Positions 31,740 through 42,985 are shown, numbered from the stretch's first letter. The stretch is DNA of 64,000 bases from Cervus elaphus (GCF_910594005.1 NC_057820.1:6701001-6765000); one strand, 5' to 3'. The notes: generated by a model from the sequence alone, not told the origin. A program made the numbers and translations.

Positions 31740-32350
31740 ATTGTAAAAAAAACTAAATAGGATTTCCAGAGGTGAAAAATACAGTCATTGAAATGAGGAA
31801 CTCAGTGATGAGTTTCGATGACTGGACATAGCCAGAAAGTGAATTCATGATTTGGAAGACTGATTTAAAGAAATTACACAGAATACAGAAGTGGAAGAAA
31901 GAGATGTCAAGTATATTAAAGAGAGGTTAAAAAAAAACATGGTTGACAGAGTGAAAAAGTCCATGAGAGAATGAGAGATGAGAGAATATTATTTAATAAT
32001 ATCCCCATTACCATTATTTTATTTCAAAATTTTCCACCTTACAGATAACACTATGATGTACTTTTTTTTTTTTATGCACAAAGTTTTATCTTCATTTTAA
32101 ATTATTTTTTCAGGAAAGATTCCTAGAAGTTGAATTAAGGTGTCAAAGGCAATCTGCTGCTACTGCTGCTGCTAAGTCGCTTCAGTTGTGTCTGACTGTG
32201 CAACCCCATAGACGGCAGCCCACCAGGCTCCCCCATCCCTGGGATTTTCCAGGCAAGCGTACTGGAGTGGGTTGCCATTTCCTTCTCCACAAAGGCAATC
32301 TAAAGGCCCTTAATTCACGTGGCCAAACTACTTTACACTTGTACAGTTAC
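31740..32350 (+). repeat. Old L1M-like sequence, interrupted
   Basis: 31740-31990 resembles an old L1 coding region. TTCCTAGAAGTTGAATTAAG at about 32120 is a common L1M phrase. A SINE splits it at 32156-32290. Confidence 0.4.
32156..32290 (-). repeat. Bov-tA SINE, truncated, with target duplication
   Basis: AAAGGCAATCT flanks it at 32145-32155 and 32291-32301. Only the 3' two thirds of the SINE are present, with a (GCT)n tail. Confidence 0.93.
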
Positions 32351-32531
32351 ATGAATTTACTGGTCGCCCATGGTGTGTAAAAATTACTTTGCGAAAAATC
32401 ATATGTGATTATTGCTTTCATTTGAACTTCTGATAGCAATGTTGGAATTGTCTGGTTGTCTGATAAGGGAAGAAAAAAAACAGATGTTCAAATCTGACAG
32501 TGATTCCGTGAACCGCTGAGGCCTTTCGTAC

Positions 32532-32688
32532 CACTTCCGACTCCCTCATGGTCCAGGGTCACGTGCTGGTTACTGCTAAACTCCACTTCCTCAATGGGAG
32601 CCCTTCCGCTGACAACGGTGGTTTCAGGGATGGGCAGAAACACTTCCGCCAGCAAGGTGGTACCACTGTGTCCAGCGGTCTCATAGAC
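32532..32688 (-). CDS. CC2D2A: CC2D2A exon (window exon 9 of 20), first C2-like domain
   Basis: This 157-bp exon has 52 codons plus one base (G) of a split Gly codon. It reads VYETAGHSGTTLLAEVFLPI, PETTVVSGRAPIEEVEFSSN and QHVTLDHEGVGS. The L-A-E-V-F-L-P-I-P strand is typical of C2 folds. The acceptor is CCCCGATTCCAG and the donor GTACGA. It equals about human residues 728-780. It sits between an 11.2-kb and a 4.2-kb intron. Confidence 0.96.
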
Positions 32689-33590
32689 CTGGAATCGGGG
32701 AAGAGAAAGCCAAGTAAAAACAGCAACACAGGGTGCTCACTCCCAGATAACCAGCCCCTTTGTCTCTGCTGATCACTGTTCTAGTCCAGAGCATCCACGT
32801 CAGAGTGGAGGGTTGAGTCGTGCTGCTCTGGTCTCCATGGAGACCAGATCATACCCTATTTGGCAAGTTATCGGCATCCTGTCTTCTTGCCTGACCTAAT
32901 CGTCTGTGGGAGAGAGGCTGATGACAAAGCATCAGGGTACTGCAAGTGCTTCTATTTCAAACTAATACAGGTTAGTTTTAGAGAATAGGCTTCCTCTTCT
33001 TCCTGGTTCAAGTTATTTCAGAGAGCAACAGCATCAGGTAGAAAGGTGAGATAATTTGGACAAACCACCAGATGGCTTATTATCTGCATCAACTTCAAAG
33101 TCAGTAGGAAAAGCATTATACCCCGAAGTACTCTAGGGTATCGGGTCAAATCTATTACTTGGTGAATCGCTCAAAGGCTTTCTTTTAGGACCTTCATTTT
33201 TTTTTTTTTTTTTGTTAGTTGCTGAGCCCTATCTATCTCCTTCACAGACCTTCTCCCAAAATGGGGTCAACAGGACCGCCTATAGTTCTGAAGCTGATTA
33301 CTGCAGTGTGTCTCATTATCATGCCATCACCGTGAGATGAAGGCCCCATTGCCAGGGCATCCATAGATTACGAATATACAATACGGTCTCAGTCGAACCC
33401 TCTGCTCCAAGTGATCGAGCTTCCCCTGTATTCCTGGGTCACTTCACTTTTGTGCTAAGAAGATAAAATATTTCTCAGCTCTGCTGCCTTCCTTCCACGT
33501 TCCATTGTCTCTCTCCATGAAGCCTCTCTGGCTGGTACACATTTTTCTAAAATGCAGATCTCACTCTTTTATTTCTACGAATTAAACATT
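32689..33590. other. CC2D2A intron, no recognised element
   Basis: It contains a poly-T run at 33206-33223. The rest shows no exon or nameable repeat. Confidence 0.45.
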
Positions 33591-33591
33591 T

Positions 33592-33690
33592 CTATTTTTT
33601 AATTGGAGGATAACTGCTTTATAATGCTGTGTTAGTTTCTGCTGAACAACAGCGTGAATCAGCTCTAAGTATACATATATCTGCTCCCTC
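33592..33690 (-). mobile_element. L1 3' terminus, reverse
   Basis: AATTGGAGGATAACTGCTTT to AATCAGCTCTAAGTATACAT is the reverse complement of the artiodactyl L1 3' end. Confidence 0.8.
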
Positions 33691-33697
33691 TTTTATG

Positions 33698-34250
33698 ATT
33701 TTAAATTTATTTTTAATTGGAGGATGACTGGTTTCCAGTGTTGCGTTGGTTTCTGCCATATATCCGTGTGAATCAGCCACAGGTGTACGTAAGTCCACAC
33801 CCTCTTGAACCTCCCTTACCCCTACCCCCTGCCTACCCCCTAAGTCATCACAGCACTGAGCTGCATCCCCCGTGTTGTAGAGCAGCTTTTCCCACTAGCT
33901 GCTTTACCCGTGATGGTGTGTGTGTCACGCTCTCTCGTTCGTCCCACTCTCCCCTCACCTGTACTGTGTCCACAAGTCCACTCTCTGCATCTCACCTCTA
34001 TCCCTGCCGTGCAAATAGGTTCACCAGTACCATTTTTCTAGATTCCATATGTGTACGCTAATACAGAACATTTGTTTTTCTCTTTCTGACTTATGGCACT
34101 CTGTATAATGGGCTCTAGGTTCATCTGCCTCACTGGAGCTGGCTCAGTTTCGTTCCTTTTTATGGCTGAGTACTATTCCACTGTATGTATGTACCACAAC
34201 TTCTTTATCCATTCATCTCTCGATGAAATGTTCCTGTTTTTCTTCTGATG
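33698..34250 (-). mobile_element. L1 3' end, reverse (second copy)
   Basis: It starts again at TTTTTAATTGGAGGATGACT and extends into ORF2 antisense (GGCTGAGTACTATTCCACTG). It lies head to tail with the copy at 33592. Confidence 0.85.
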
Positions 34251-34690
34251 TAATCGATCCCCCTCTGATTATCTTTCCACTCACCACCTGAATGTGCAAA
34301 GATGACACTGTGGAGTCTCGCTACCCGCCCTCCCTAACACAGCGTGTGTCGTGCTGTGGATTCTTTTCCAAGGATGAGAAGGACGGATTCATGTGGCCTG
34401 CTATCCTGGCCTCATCTACCTGGTATTCACCAGCTCACATTTGCAACATGGCCGATTGAGTTTGGAAGGGCCACTGGGACAGAGACAAAGGCGGAGGCTC
34501 CATAGGAACGGAACCCAAGACCCCAGACTGAGGACCACCGTGAGCTACTCTAACGGGCTGGTGCACCAAGAGGCCTGTGAGTGCTCAGGGCTCACCCCTG
34601 CTTGATTCAAGGGCTCAGTGGGCAGCCCATGAGTTGCGCATTTAAGCCACACTCTCCAACTTCATCTTTATCAGGAGATAGGTGATATTT
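34251..34690. other. CC2D2A intron, no recognised element
   Basis: Unclassified sequence between two L1 segments. The 34393-34605 open frame looks like chance. Confidence 0.4.
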
Positions 34691-35300
34691 TTATCTATAT
34701 TAAAAAGATCTTTTAAGGAAAGTTTCAAATATAAGTAATATTAGAAGAATAATATACCATGAACCCATCACCTACCTAGCTTCAATTACCATTAAGTTAT
34801 TGTCAATCTGGTTTTGTCTATGTTCTCAACTATTTGCCTCTTCATTAGTATTCTGAGCTTAGACATCATTTCATCTGTAAATATTTCAGTATGTATTTCT
34901 AAAAGAGGATATAAAAAGGCATAATTACCATACAATTATCACAGCAATTCCTGAATAATGTCAAATATCAGTAAGTTTCAAATGTCTTTCAGAATCTCAA
35001 AAAATTAGTATAATATTTTGAATTAGATGACAGTTATTTCATACACTGCAATTGATTGGTATGTCCCTCAAGCCTCTATTAATTTATAAATGACCCCTCT
35101 TTGTATCGCATTTTCTCTATACTTTTATTGGTTTAGAACTCTAATGGAAAAAGAAAGATCAATTTTTTTGGCTTATCCCAACTTCTCATAAGAGCCTGCG
35201 GTTTTATAATATCACAGACTATAAAGAACATGGAGCAAGCTGCTGCTCACTGCATAAGACACCTTGGTTTGACCCATTAAGTTATGGACTCTCTGGCATA
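34691..35300. repeat. Old L1M-like 3' UTR sequence
   Basis: TTATTGTCAATCTGGTTTTG, ACAATTATCACAGCAATTCC and GATTGGTATGTCCCTCAAGC resemble the old L1M 3' region. Orientation is uncertain. Confidence 0.5.
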
Positions 35301-35832
35301 AAGTTTCATCCTGAGAGAATGGCGCATTTTTCTTTCTTTAAAATTCTTTTTGTACTTCTCCTTGAATTTTCATTCATCCAGACAGGCCTTTCTGTGAAGC
35401 CATTAAGAGCTTTAGGTCTGATACCGTGCTTAATCTTAACCACAGTCCTATAAAGGATGGTTTCTGGTAAAGATTAAGCAAGATATCAGAGCCCACAATC
35501 CTAGATGATGGATGTGGGGCTCAGCAAAGAGGAGAAATTTCTCCTGGTCCCTCATCTCATGAGTCACAAAGCTGGGATGTGAATCTAACACTGTCTCACT
35601 TCAGGATGCATTCACTTTTTGTTATGTTTTCCTCTCCGGTCAAGGAAAATCAGAAAGGTGAATAAAAGTTAAGAAATCTTTTAAAGCCATAACCATAATC
35701 CATGACTTATGAAGTAAATATAATTACTTTAGACAGACCGGTGAGAAATAATGATTGAAAGAGAATTTAAAATCTAAATGAAAGAACCACAAAACGTGGA
35801 TATGCTGTATAAACAATGGCTAAAACCAAAGG
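35301..35832. other. CC2D2A intron; possible ancient repeat at 35450-35610
   Basis: GAGTCACAAAGCTGGGATGT followed by GAATCTAACACTGTCTC has the ancient L2/MIR pattern. The rest is unclassified. Confidence 0.4.
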
Positions 35833-36050
35833 TTGGTCTTCCGGGGTGTCTCAGTGTTAAAGAAACAACCTGCTAATGCAGGAGACATGGGTTCAATTCC
35901 TGGGTTGGAAAGATGCCCTGGAGAAGGAAATGGCAACCCACTCCAGTGTTCCTGCCTGGGAAATCCCATGGACAGAGGAGCCTGGTGGGATATAGTCCAT
36001 GGTGTTGCAAAACAGTCAGACACGACTTAGTGGCTAAACAATAACAACGA
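35833..36050 (+). repeat. Bov-tA SINE
   Basis: GTCTTCCGGGGTGTCTCAGT to CAGACACGACTTAGTGGCTA with an (AAC)n tail. Confidence 0.91.
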
Positions 36051-36175
36051 CAGGAACAAAAGTTTAAAGTACAGTCTTTAGCATGGGCAGCTGTGATGAA
36101 AAGCCCTCCGAGATCCTCCTGTCTCTGACTCTCTGGTTGCTCAGATTCTCAAGGGACTGGCTCTCCTGGCCAGGG

Positions 36176-36250
36176 GAGGGTGCACTGTCCACTTTGAGAG
36201 GGTGCACTGTCCACTTTGAGAGGGTGTACTGTCCACTTTGAGAGGGTGTT
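36176..36250. repeat. 22-bp tandem repeat (minisatellite)
   Basis: The unit GAGGGTGCACTGTCCACTTT plus GA is repeated three full times with one C-to-T change and a partial fourth copy. The spacing of TGCACT/TGTACT is exactly 22 bp (36181, 36203, 36225). Confidence 0.95.
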
Positions 36251-36734
36251 TGAGCTCCCTGGAAGGTGCTCTGCTGTATCGGACCCTGTGTGAGGACTGC
36301 ACAAAGTTGTCACATGCCCACCCACACTTACTTGTATGCCCCCACCAATCCCTGGGCTTTCCCTGCAGGAATGCTTATCCCCTCTACTGAAATTCCTTGT
36401 TTATTATCTGTCTCACTGAAGGGTGAGCTTCCTGAGGGTAGAGACCTTGTTTGATTTCCCTTTGATCGCTCAGCACCTCTCTTCTGTGAATTGATATATT
36501 TAGAATGGAGCACGTTAATTCTCACTGGAAGCGAGGTGTTAGATGATAAATCCATGGGATGGAATTGTTCTCTTCTCTGAACCGATGGTAGACTTGGGAG
36601 TTGCCTGGCTCTCAGATTTGTTCACCTGATTTGTTTCACTCCCTACTGGACTGTCAGCTCCTCCCACTGCCTGCAGAAGGCTGTGTGGTGGACAGGATGT
36701 GGCCTCCTTGTGGTCCGATTGGTCTGGATCTGAA

Positions 36735-36830
36735 CCCTGACACTGCAACTTGATCTTGGGCGTGACATCCCCTGACTTTTGCTCTCATTGTAAAATGAGG
36801 ATGTTACCCAAAGTTCAGCACGAAGGCAGT
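36735..36830 (+). repeat. MIR fragment
   Basis: CTTGATCTTGGGCGTGACAT and CTCATTGTAAAATGAGGATG fit MIR core. Confidence 0.65.
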
Positions 36831-37411
36831 GGTGCAGCTTAGCTGAGATGGATGAAAAACCTCTATCCTTCTGTATAAATGCCATTTCTTCTTCATCTGG
36901 GCATACAGTTGGCAACAAGCATGTGCATTTTTCTAATACCTTGCAGTTCACAAAAGTTTCTCATAAACATGATTACATTTCCCAAATATCTAATTAAATC
37001 CTGTTGGCCAATTGATTTTATTCAGTTTTATGAAATAGGCATTTCTTTTATTTAAATTAAATTTTAACTTGTAAGAATGTCTTTTTGAGACACCCTAGTT
37101 TTTTATCAAGGAAGACATTAAGCTTCTGAGAATCTATAGGAATGTTATGGCATAGTCCATATTTAGAGTTAAATCATCTATATTTCCGGGTACCCAAAAA
37201 TAAGGAGGTAAAAAACAAACTACATTGTTTCAAATGCTTAAAAACATGAGGGACTAATACAAGTTTGCTATTACTTCAAGTTAAGGGGATAGAAACCATA
37301 CCAACAGTCAGAAAATACCATTTATGCTGGTAAAATGCTTCAGAAGGTGACATAAATGCAGTATTAAGCATTTAGTTAAACCTTTCCTGACTTTGTATCT
37401 CTAACTACTCT
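36831..37411. other. CC2D2A intron, AT-rich, no recognised element
   Basis: No exon or named repeat seen. Confidence 0.45.
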
Positions 37412-37632
37412 TGGGCTTCCCTGCTTGCTCTGACAGTAACGAATCTACCCGCAATGCAGGAGATCCAGGTTGGGTCCCTGGGTCAGGAAGATCTTTTGGA
37501 AAATGAAATGGCTACTCACGCCAGTATTCTTGCCTGGAGAATTCTATGGACAGAGGAACTAGGCAGGCTACAGTGCATGGGGTCTCAAAAGACTCAGACA
37601 CAACTTACTGACTAAACAACAACAACAACAAA
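37412..37632 (+). repeat. Bov-tA SINE
   Basis: GGGCTTCCCTGCTTGCTCTG to CACAACTTACTGACTAAACA with an (AAC)n tail. Confidence 0.9.
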
Positions 37633-37811
37633 AGCTTTGTAAAATAAGACTTTCTTTTATTTACATTAAACTTTAATATGTAAGATCTGTCTTTTCAAGA
37701 CTCCCTATATTTTTAAAATCGCAGTCTTTTTCTGCGCAGTCTATTTTCTATTTAATGCTAGAATAGAATGCTATTTTTAAAAATCAGAGAGTGGACACTT
37801 TGGGCTTCATC

Positions 37812-37931
37812 AGTGCAGTTCAGTCGTTCAGTTGTGTCCGACTCTTTGGGACCCCATGGACGCCAGCATGCCTGGCTTCCCTGTCCATCACCAACTCCCA
37901 GAACTTGCTTAAACTCATGTCCATTGAGTCA
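37812..37931 (-). mobile_element. BovB 3' fragment
   Basis: It reads in reverse: AGTTCAGTCGTTCAGTTGTG to AAACTCATGTCCATTGAGTC. TTGGGCTT occurs on both sides, a possible short target duplication. Confidence 0.88.
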
Positions 37932-38000
37932 TTGGGCTTTATAAATATTTGTAAGTTGCTTTCTGTATAATTAAGTTGAAATTTTGTTTTCTTTCTACGT

Positions 38001-38222
38001 CAGGGGTTCTCAGCTTCAGCACGACTGACTTTGCAGCTGGACAACTCTTTGCTGTGGTGGGTGTGCATTGTATAGTGTTCACCAGCATCGCTGGCTTCTG
38101 CTTACTGAGGTGCCAGCAGCTCCTCACCACCTGTAATAATTAAAATGTCACCAGGCATTGCCAGATGTCCCCCAGGGGCGCAGTGTTATCTTCACTGAGA
38201 AGCACTGCTCTAAGCAAAATGA
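38001..38222 (+). repeat. MER20 (hAT-Charlie DNA transposon)
   Basis: It begins CAGGGGTTCTCAGCTTCAGC and ends TGAGAAGCACTGCTCTAAG, the imperfect inverted termini of MER20. The interior (CATTGCCAGATGTCCCCCAG) also matches. Confidence 0.8.
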
Positions 38223-38936
38223 GTGTTTGTGTGTGTCTGCTTGAAGGTGAAATGTTAATGAAGAAACAAGACAGGAAATATAATTTGATTTACGTTCAAT
38301 GGTTCAAAAATTCCTGTTGTATTAAAAAAAAAAAAGGCAGCAGTGAATTCAGAATAGCAATTAGATCAACTGCTACCAAATTGGGACTCTGTGAGATTAT
38401 TATTAAGTTCTGCTGCATTTGGAATGAGGTTGGCTTTAAGTCAACATTCTGGTGCAAATTTACCTGCTAACAACAGTGCTTAGGATAGTGTCAACAAGCC
38501 AAATCTTAGAAAAATGTAGGGGCATTAAGACAGATGAAAGAAGAGTCCATCGTGAAGTAGTTTATATTGCACGGTCTTAAGTCGTGATTCTCTGGTCTTA
38601 AAACCTAAGCAAAGCAAAACAGAACACTGCACGGCTTAGCTTTCACGTGCTAGCGGTGGATCTGGTACCGGGGGCCGCCCTGAGATCTCAGCCCCGGGGA
38701 CGCCGTGGTTCAGTCTGTTAGGCTGATGTCCCCACTTCCCCTCAGTGTTGGATCAAACATTGTTTACTCCTGCGCCCAGAGACTCCCCTCCTTCCCTGAA
38801 AAGACTCTGGGCGACCGAGGCCTGCCCTCCTCTCTGTCATCACCCCCAACTCAAAGGAGCTTCCTATTCTGTATTATTTTTTTAAAGAGTTTTTTTTGAT
38901 GTGGATCATTTTTGAATTTGTTACAATCTTGTTTCT
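38223..38936. other. CC2D2A intron, no recognised element
   Basis: A poly-A run lies near 38322. 38640-38860 is GC-richer, with no coding or promoter signature I can support. Confidence 0.4.
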
Positions 38937-39060
38937 GTTTTCTGGTTTTTTTTTTTTGGATGTAAGGCATGTGGGACCTTAGCTCCCCGACCAGGGTTCG
39001 AACACCCAGCCCCTGCACTGGAAGGCGAAATCTTAACCACTGGGCCACCAGGAACGTCCC
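38937..39060 (-). repeat. CHR SINE
   Basis: It reads in reverse: poly-T, GGATGTAAGGCATGTGGGAC, AACCACTGGGCCACCAGGAA. Confidence 0.88.
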
Positions 39061-39118
39061 GCTAGTCTGTCTTGATTCACCTCTCATGAACCTATGGGAT
39101 ACTACAGGTTCATTAATA

Positions 39119-39707
39119 TCCTGGTTTCTCTGGCTTTTCTGTTAGAACCGCACTCTTGGGGTGGGGACAACTGTCCTATTTGGAGATGTGCCCTGGATGA
39201 CCCTCCTCTGTCTCCCTGGGACGAGGGGGAGAGGGAATGGAGATACCCAGAGGAGGCTTCCTTCCAGAAGCTCAGCAGGGAAGGGAAGGAGGGGAACAGA
39301 TCGGGGGTTGACAGGTTTACTTTAGGGTGTGGTTGATTGGCGCACTTGTGATACTCCATCCCATCATCTCTCAACACTCCCACTCTCTTTCCCTCCCCTC
39401 TCCCACCCGCTCCTTCCAGTTTTCCCTTTTATTTTCCAAGTCATCAATCTTTTCTGGGCTGGCCACTTTTCCCACAGCTGACAAACGTGCTCCAATCAAC
39501 CACACCCTAAAGTAAACCATGGTCCCCTGTCCACCCCCGATCCCTTCCCTGCTGAGCTTCTGGGAGGAAGCCTCCTCTGGGTATTTCACTCTCTCTCCCC
39601 CTCGTCCCGGGGAGACGAAGGAAGGTCATCCAGGACACATCTCCAAATAGGACTGGTGTCCCCACCCCGAGAGTGCGGTTCTAACAGAAAAGCCAGAGAA
39701 ACCAGGA
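39119..39707. repeat. Long imperfect inverted repeat, arms ~225 nt, spacer 141 nt
   Basis: The left arm (39119-39345) and the reverse complement of the right arm (39487-39707) align over their whole length, from TCCTGGTTTCTCTGGCTTTT to TAGGGTGTGGTTGATTGG. There are about 14 mismatches and three indels (1, about 12 and 8 nt), roughly 93% identity outside the gaps. It matches no repeat family I recognise and has no clear target duplication. In CC2D2A pre-mRNA it would fold into a long double-stranded hairpin. Confidence 0.93.
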
Positions 39708-40202
39708 GAGACTCTGGAAGAGAGAGTCAAGTGACTGTCAGCTGAGTTAAAAGGAAAGTTCCCTATCTCAGTCCACGTGCCAGGAATATAAAAGCTCAAC
39801 AAGACTGATTCATAAGGAAAAAAACCAATAACGCTAAGATGCATAAAAGTCACCCAGCAATATTACACAACTGTTGTTAGTTTTGGGGAGTCAGGTTGAT
39901 GAGTATGGGGTGGCATGACAGGTGTGCATGATAAAGGAGTGAAGGTCATTATCACAAAGCTTTCTCTATTTCTAAGTCAAACTTCATTTTTGGGAAAGAC
40001 CAGGAGAGTGGGATATGACTGAGCAGCTGAACAACAAGAAGAAGCATTTATTTTGGAAAGACTTCAGAATCCAGAAGTTTCGAGACCTTTCTGGAAGGAC
40101 TCTGGTCCCGCTTCAGCTTCCATCCTGTGAGGTCCCATCTCACTCTTCACCTGGGACCAACTCTGACGCTCTTTCTTTTTACTCTCTCTAGTCAAACCAT
40201 CA
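39708..40202. other. CC2D2A intron; SINE tail scrap near 40008-40036
   Basis: GTGGGATATGACTGAGCAGC is a leftover SINE/BovB tail. The remaining sequence is unclassified. Confidence 0.4.
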
Positions 40203-40418
40203 CAGGCTTCCCAGGTGGCTCAGTGGTACAGAGTCCGCCTGTCAATGCAGGAAAGGCGGGTTCAATCCCTGGTCTAGGAAGATCCCCTGGAGAAGGAAAT
40301 GGCAACCCACTCCAGTATTCTTGCCTGAAAAACCCCATGGACAAAGGAGCCTGGTGGGTTACAGTCTATGGGGTCGCAAAGAGTCAGACTCAACTTAATG
40401 AATGAACAATGACAACAA
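40203..40418 (+). repeat. Bov-tA SINE
   Basis: CAGGCTTCCCAGGTGGCTCA to AAGAGTCAGACTCAACTTAA. Confidence 0.92.
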
Positions 40419-40462
40419 ATCAAGCCATCATCAAGTCCCGCCAATCCCTTCTTTCAAGACTT

Positions 40463-40690
40463 TGTGTGTGCGTGCTGAGTCGCTTCAGTCGTGTCTGACT
40501 CTTTGTTACCCCATGGACTGTAGCCCGCCAGCCTTCTCGGTCCATGGGCTTCTCCAGGCAAGAATAACTGGAATAGGTTTCCACGCCCTCTTCCAGGGGG
40601 TCGTTCCAATCCAGGGATTGAACCCGTGTCTCTTATGTCTCCTGTATTGTCAGGAGTATTCTTTACCACTAGCGCCGCCTGGGAAACCCT
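40463..40690 (-). repeat. Bov-tA SINE
   Basis: It reads in reverse: GTGCTGAGTCGCTTCAGTCG to CACTAGCGCCGCCTGGGAAA. Opposite in orientation to the SINE 45 bp away. Confidence 0.92.
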
Positions 40691-40953
40691 CAAGCTGCAG
40701 TGCTGCTTTAATTAATTCCTTCCTCCCATTTCCTCTGTGGGTCCCCAGCCTCATCCCCTCCCTCCTGGGCTTTCTGGGTGGACTGATCTTCTGCTTTGTA
40801 GGGTTGCCCTGGCAGCCGATCTCAAGCCTGGCTAGGAAACACTGAGTCCTGTGGTTCGAAACATGCAAAAAAAAAAAAAATCAAACATCACCGTGGACAC
40901 TGTTCCCTTCCATACCCTGTGTATCCATACTCTGCTTGGTGTTATTTCTTTGA

Positions 40954-41043
40954 ACTGGGTTGATCAAAAGGTTCGTTTGGGTTTTTTGTAACATCGTATG
41001 GAAAAACCTGAATGAACATGAACTTTTTGGCCACCCCAATAGT
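40954..41043. repeat. Mariner-type MITE (palindromic)
   Basis: The ends TGGGTTGATCAAAAGGTTCG and AACTTTTTGGCCACCCCAAT are imperfect inverted termini around TGGAAAAACCTGAATGAACA. This is the ruminant mariner-derived short element. Confidence 0.85.
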
Positions 41044-41660
41044 TGTCTCTCTCATCTCCCAGCTGGATTTAAAGCTCCCGCAGGCAGGGCCATACACATT
41101 CTCTTTATAAACGGCTTCCAACGTTCCCCTAAACTCCTGGCTCAGCATCAGACCCTCAGCTGGCTCTCCATGATTAAGCAATTTGGTGTTGAGTCATCAA
41201 GGGATACATGATCATTTCTGAGAGTCTCGGAACCTTTTCTGAAGCACGTTACCCTCTAAAGTTAAGCATTTGATAGCACTGGCATAAACAGATGCTCTTA
41301 AGGTGATTTTTTTTTACCCTCCTGAAGTTGCCGGTAATTGTTGAGCCTTCCCTTATATAAAACTTGCAATCATATGGAAAATTTCCAAATGGTACAATAT
41401 TATTTCTAGGCAGTCAAAATACAATATTCTCTCAATTAATTGTACCTGTAACCAGTACTCAATCATTAAGTAGAGAAATACAAAAATATTTTAATAACTA
41501 CACAGCTGTAATTGTATTTGTGGACTTAATGTCAATTACAATGATAAATATTGGCTGCCTGGAGTACCATGTTGAGGAGGAGTCTGAAGTTATATCCAGG
41601 CTCAGTGGGGGAAAATAAGCATGTTCAGCTGTCATTTCTGGCAAGGGTGGTGGACAAGAA
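41044..41660. other. CC2D2A intron, no recognised element
   Basis: AT-rich from 41220. The 41364-41618 open frame is unsupported. Confidence 0.4.
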
Positions 41661-41674
41661 TGAGAAATTTCTGA

Positions 41675-42125
41675 GTCAGTTGTAGTGAGGTGATGAACCT
41701 AGGTCTGCTGCACAGGGTAGTAAGTCAGAAAGAGAAAAACTAATATTGTATATTAACACATGTATATAAAATCTAGAAAAATGGTACTGAAGAACCTATT
41801 TGCAGGGCAGGAAGAGAGACACAGGTGTAGACAGCCGACTTGGGGACACAGTGGGGGAAGGAGAGGGTGGGACGAAGGGACAAATTCAGAGAGTGGCATC
41901 AACAAACATATATTACCATATGTAAAACGGATAGCCTGGGGGAATAGCTATGCTGCATAATACAGGGGGCTCAGCCCAGTGCTATGTGATAGTGAAGATG
42001 GGTGGGATGAGGGGCTGGGAGGAAGGCTCAAGAAAGAGGGGATATGTGTATACAAAGAGCTGATTCACGTTGATGTACAGCAGAAACTAACATAACATTG
42101 TAAATTACCCTCCAATTTAAAAAAA
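41675..42125 (+). mobile_element. L1 3' end with 12-bp target duplication
   Basis: AGAAATTTCTGA flanks it at 41663-41674 and 42126-42137. It contains GACACAGTGGGGGAAGGAGA and ends CCTCCAATTTAAAAAAAA, an older artiodactyl L1 subfamily than the copy at 20378. Confidence 0.92.
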
Positions 42126-42317
42126 AGAAATTTCTGAACAAGTGGTGGATAAGGATTAGTGATTTCTGCATGGGTGGTAGATGGCAGACAACAGTACATG
42201 TGCTGTGTATTTGCAAGCCTAATTAACGTGCCTATTAGGATCATGAAACAGAATCTGTCAGCAACATGAGAGGCTTTGCCAGAAGACCAGCAAGCCTCAG
42301 ACATTGAAGTGGGTTGA

Positions 42318-42540
42318 CTTTGTCTTGTTTTTCATTTCTGTTGTTTCATCACTAAATTGTGTCCCACTCTTTGCAACCACATGGACTGTAGCTCACGAGG
42401 CTTCTCTGTCTATGGGATTCCTGAGGCAAGAATACTGGAGTGGGTTGCCATCTCCTCCTCCAGGGGATCTTCCTGACCCAGGGATTGAACCTGCATTTCG
42501 TGCATTGCAGGTAGATTCCACTGAACTACCAGGGAAGCCC
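42318..42540 (-). repeat. Bov-tA SINE with 10-bp target duplication
   Basis: AGTGGGTTGA flanks it at 42308-42317 and 42541-42550. Confidence 0.94.
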
Positions 42541-42550
42541 AGTGGGTTGA

Positions 42551-42985
42551 ATTGTGTCCTGTAAAAATTTATGTCTACCTGGGATCACAGAATGTGACCT
42601 TAGTTGGGAAAAAATAGTCTTTCCAGGTATAATTAGTTAAAGATCCAGATGAACTCATACTGGATTAGGGTGAGTCCTAAATCCAAGAGGAGTGTCCTCG
42701 TAAGAGACAAAAAAGGACACACAGACAGGAGAAGGCCACGTGGAGATGGAGGCATTGTTTGGAGGGACGCTGCCACAAGCCAAGGAACACCTGGGGCCAC
42801 CAGGAGCCGCAGAGGCAGGAAAGTTTCTTCTCTAGAGCTTCTGGAGAGAGCATGGCCCCACGGACACCTGGATCTCAGACTTCAGGGCCTTCAGAACTGT
42901 GAAAGAGTAAATGTCTGTTGCCTTAAGTCACCAGATTTGTGGTGCTTAGTTATGGCAGCTTTAGAAAACGATAACAGACACAAAT
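42551..42985 (+). repeat. MaLR-type LTR (MLT1/MST-like)
   Basis: ATTGTGTCCTGTAAAAATTT, GATTAGGGTGAGTCCTAAAT and TTAAGTCACCAGATTTGTGG to TAACAG match the ERVL-MaLR LTR pattern. It appears nearly complete. Confidence 0.75.

Noticed and set aside
36176..36250. Direct repeats as a CRISPR array
   Set aside because: Adjacent 22-bp units have no spacers and the genome is mammalian; this is a minisatellite.
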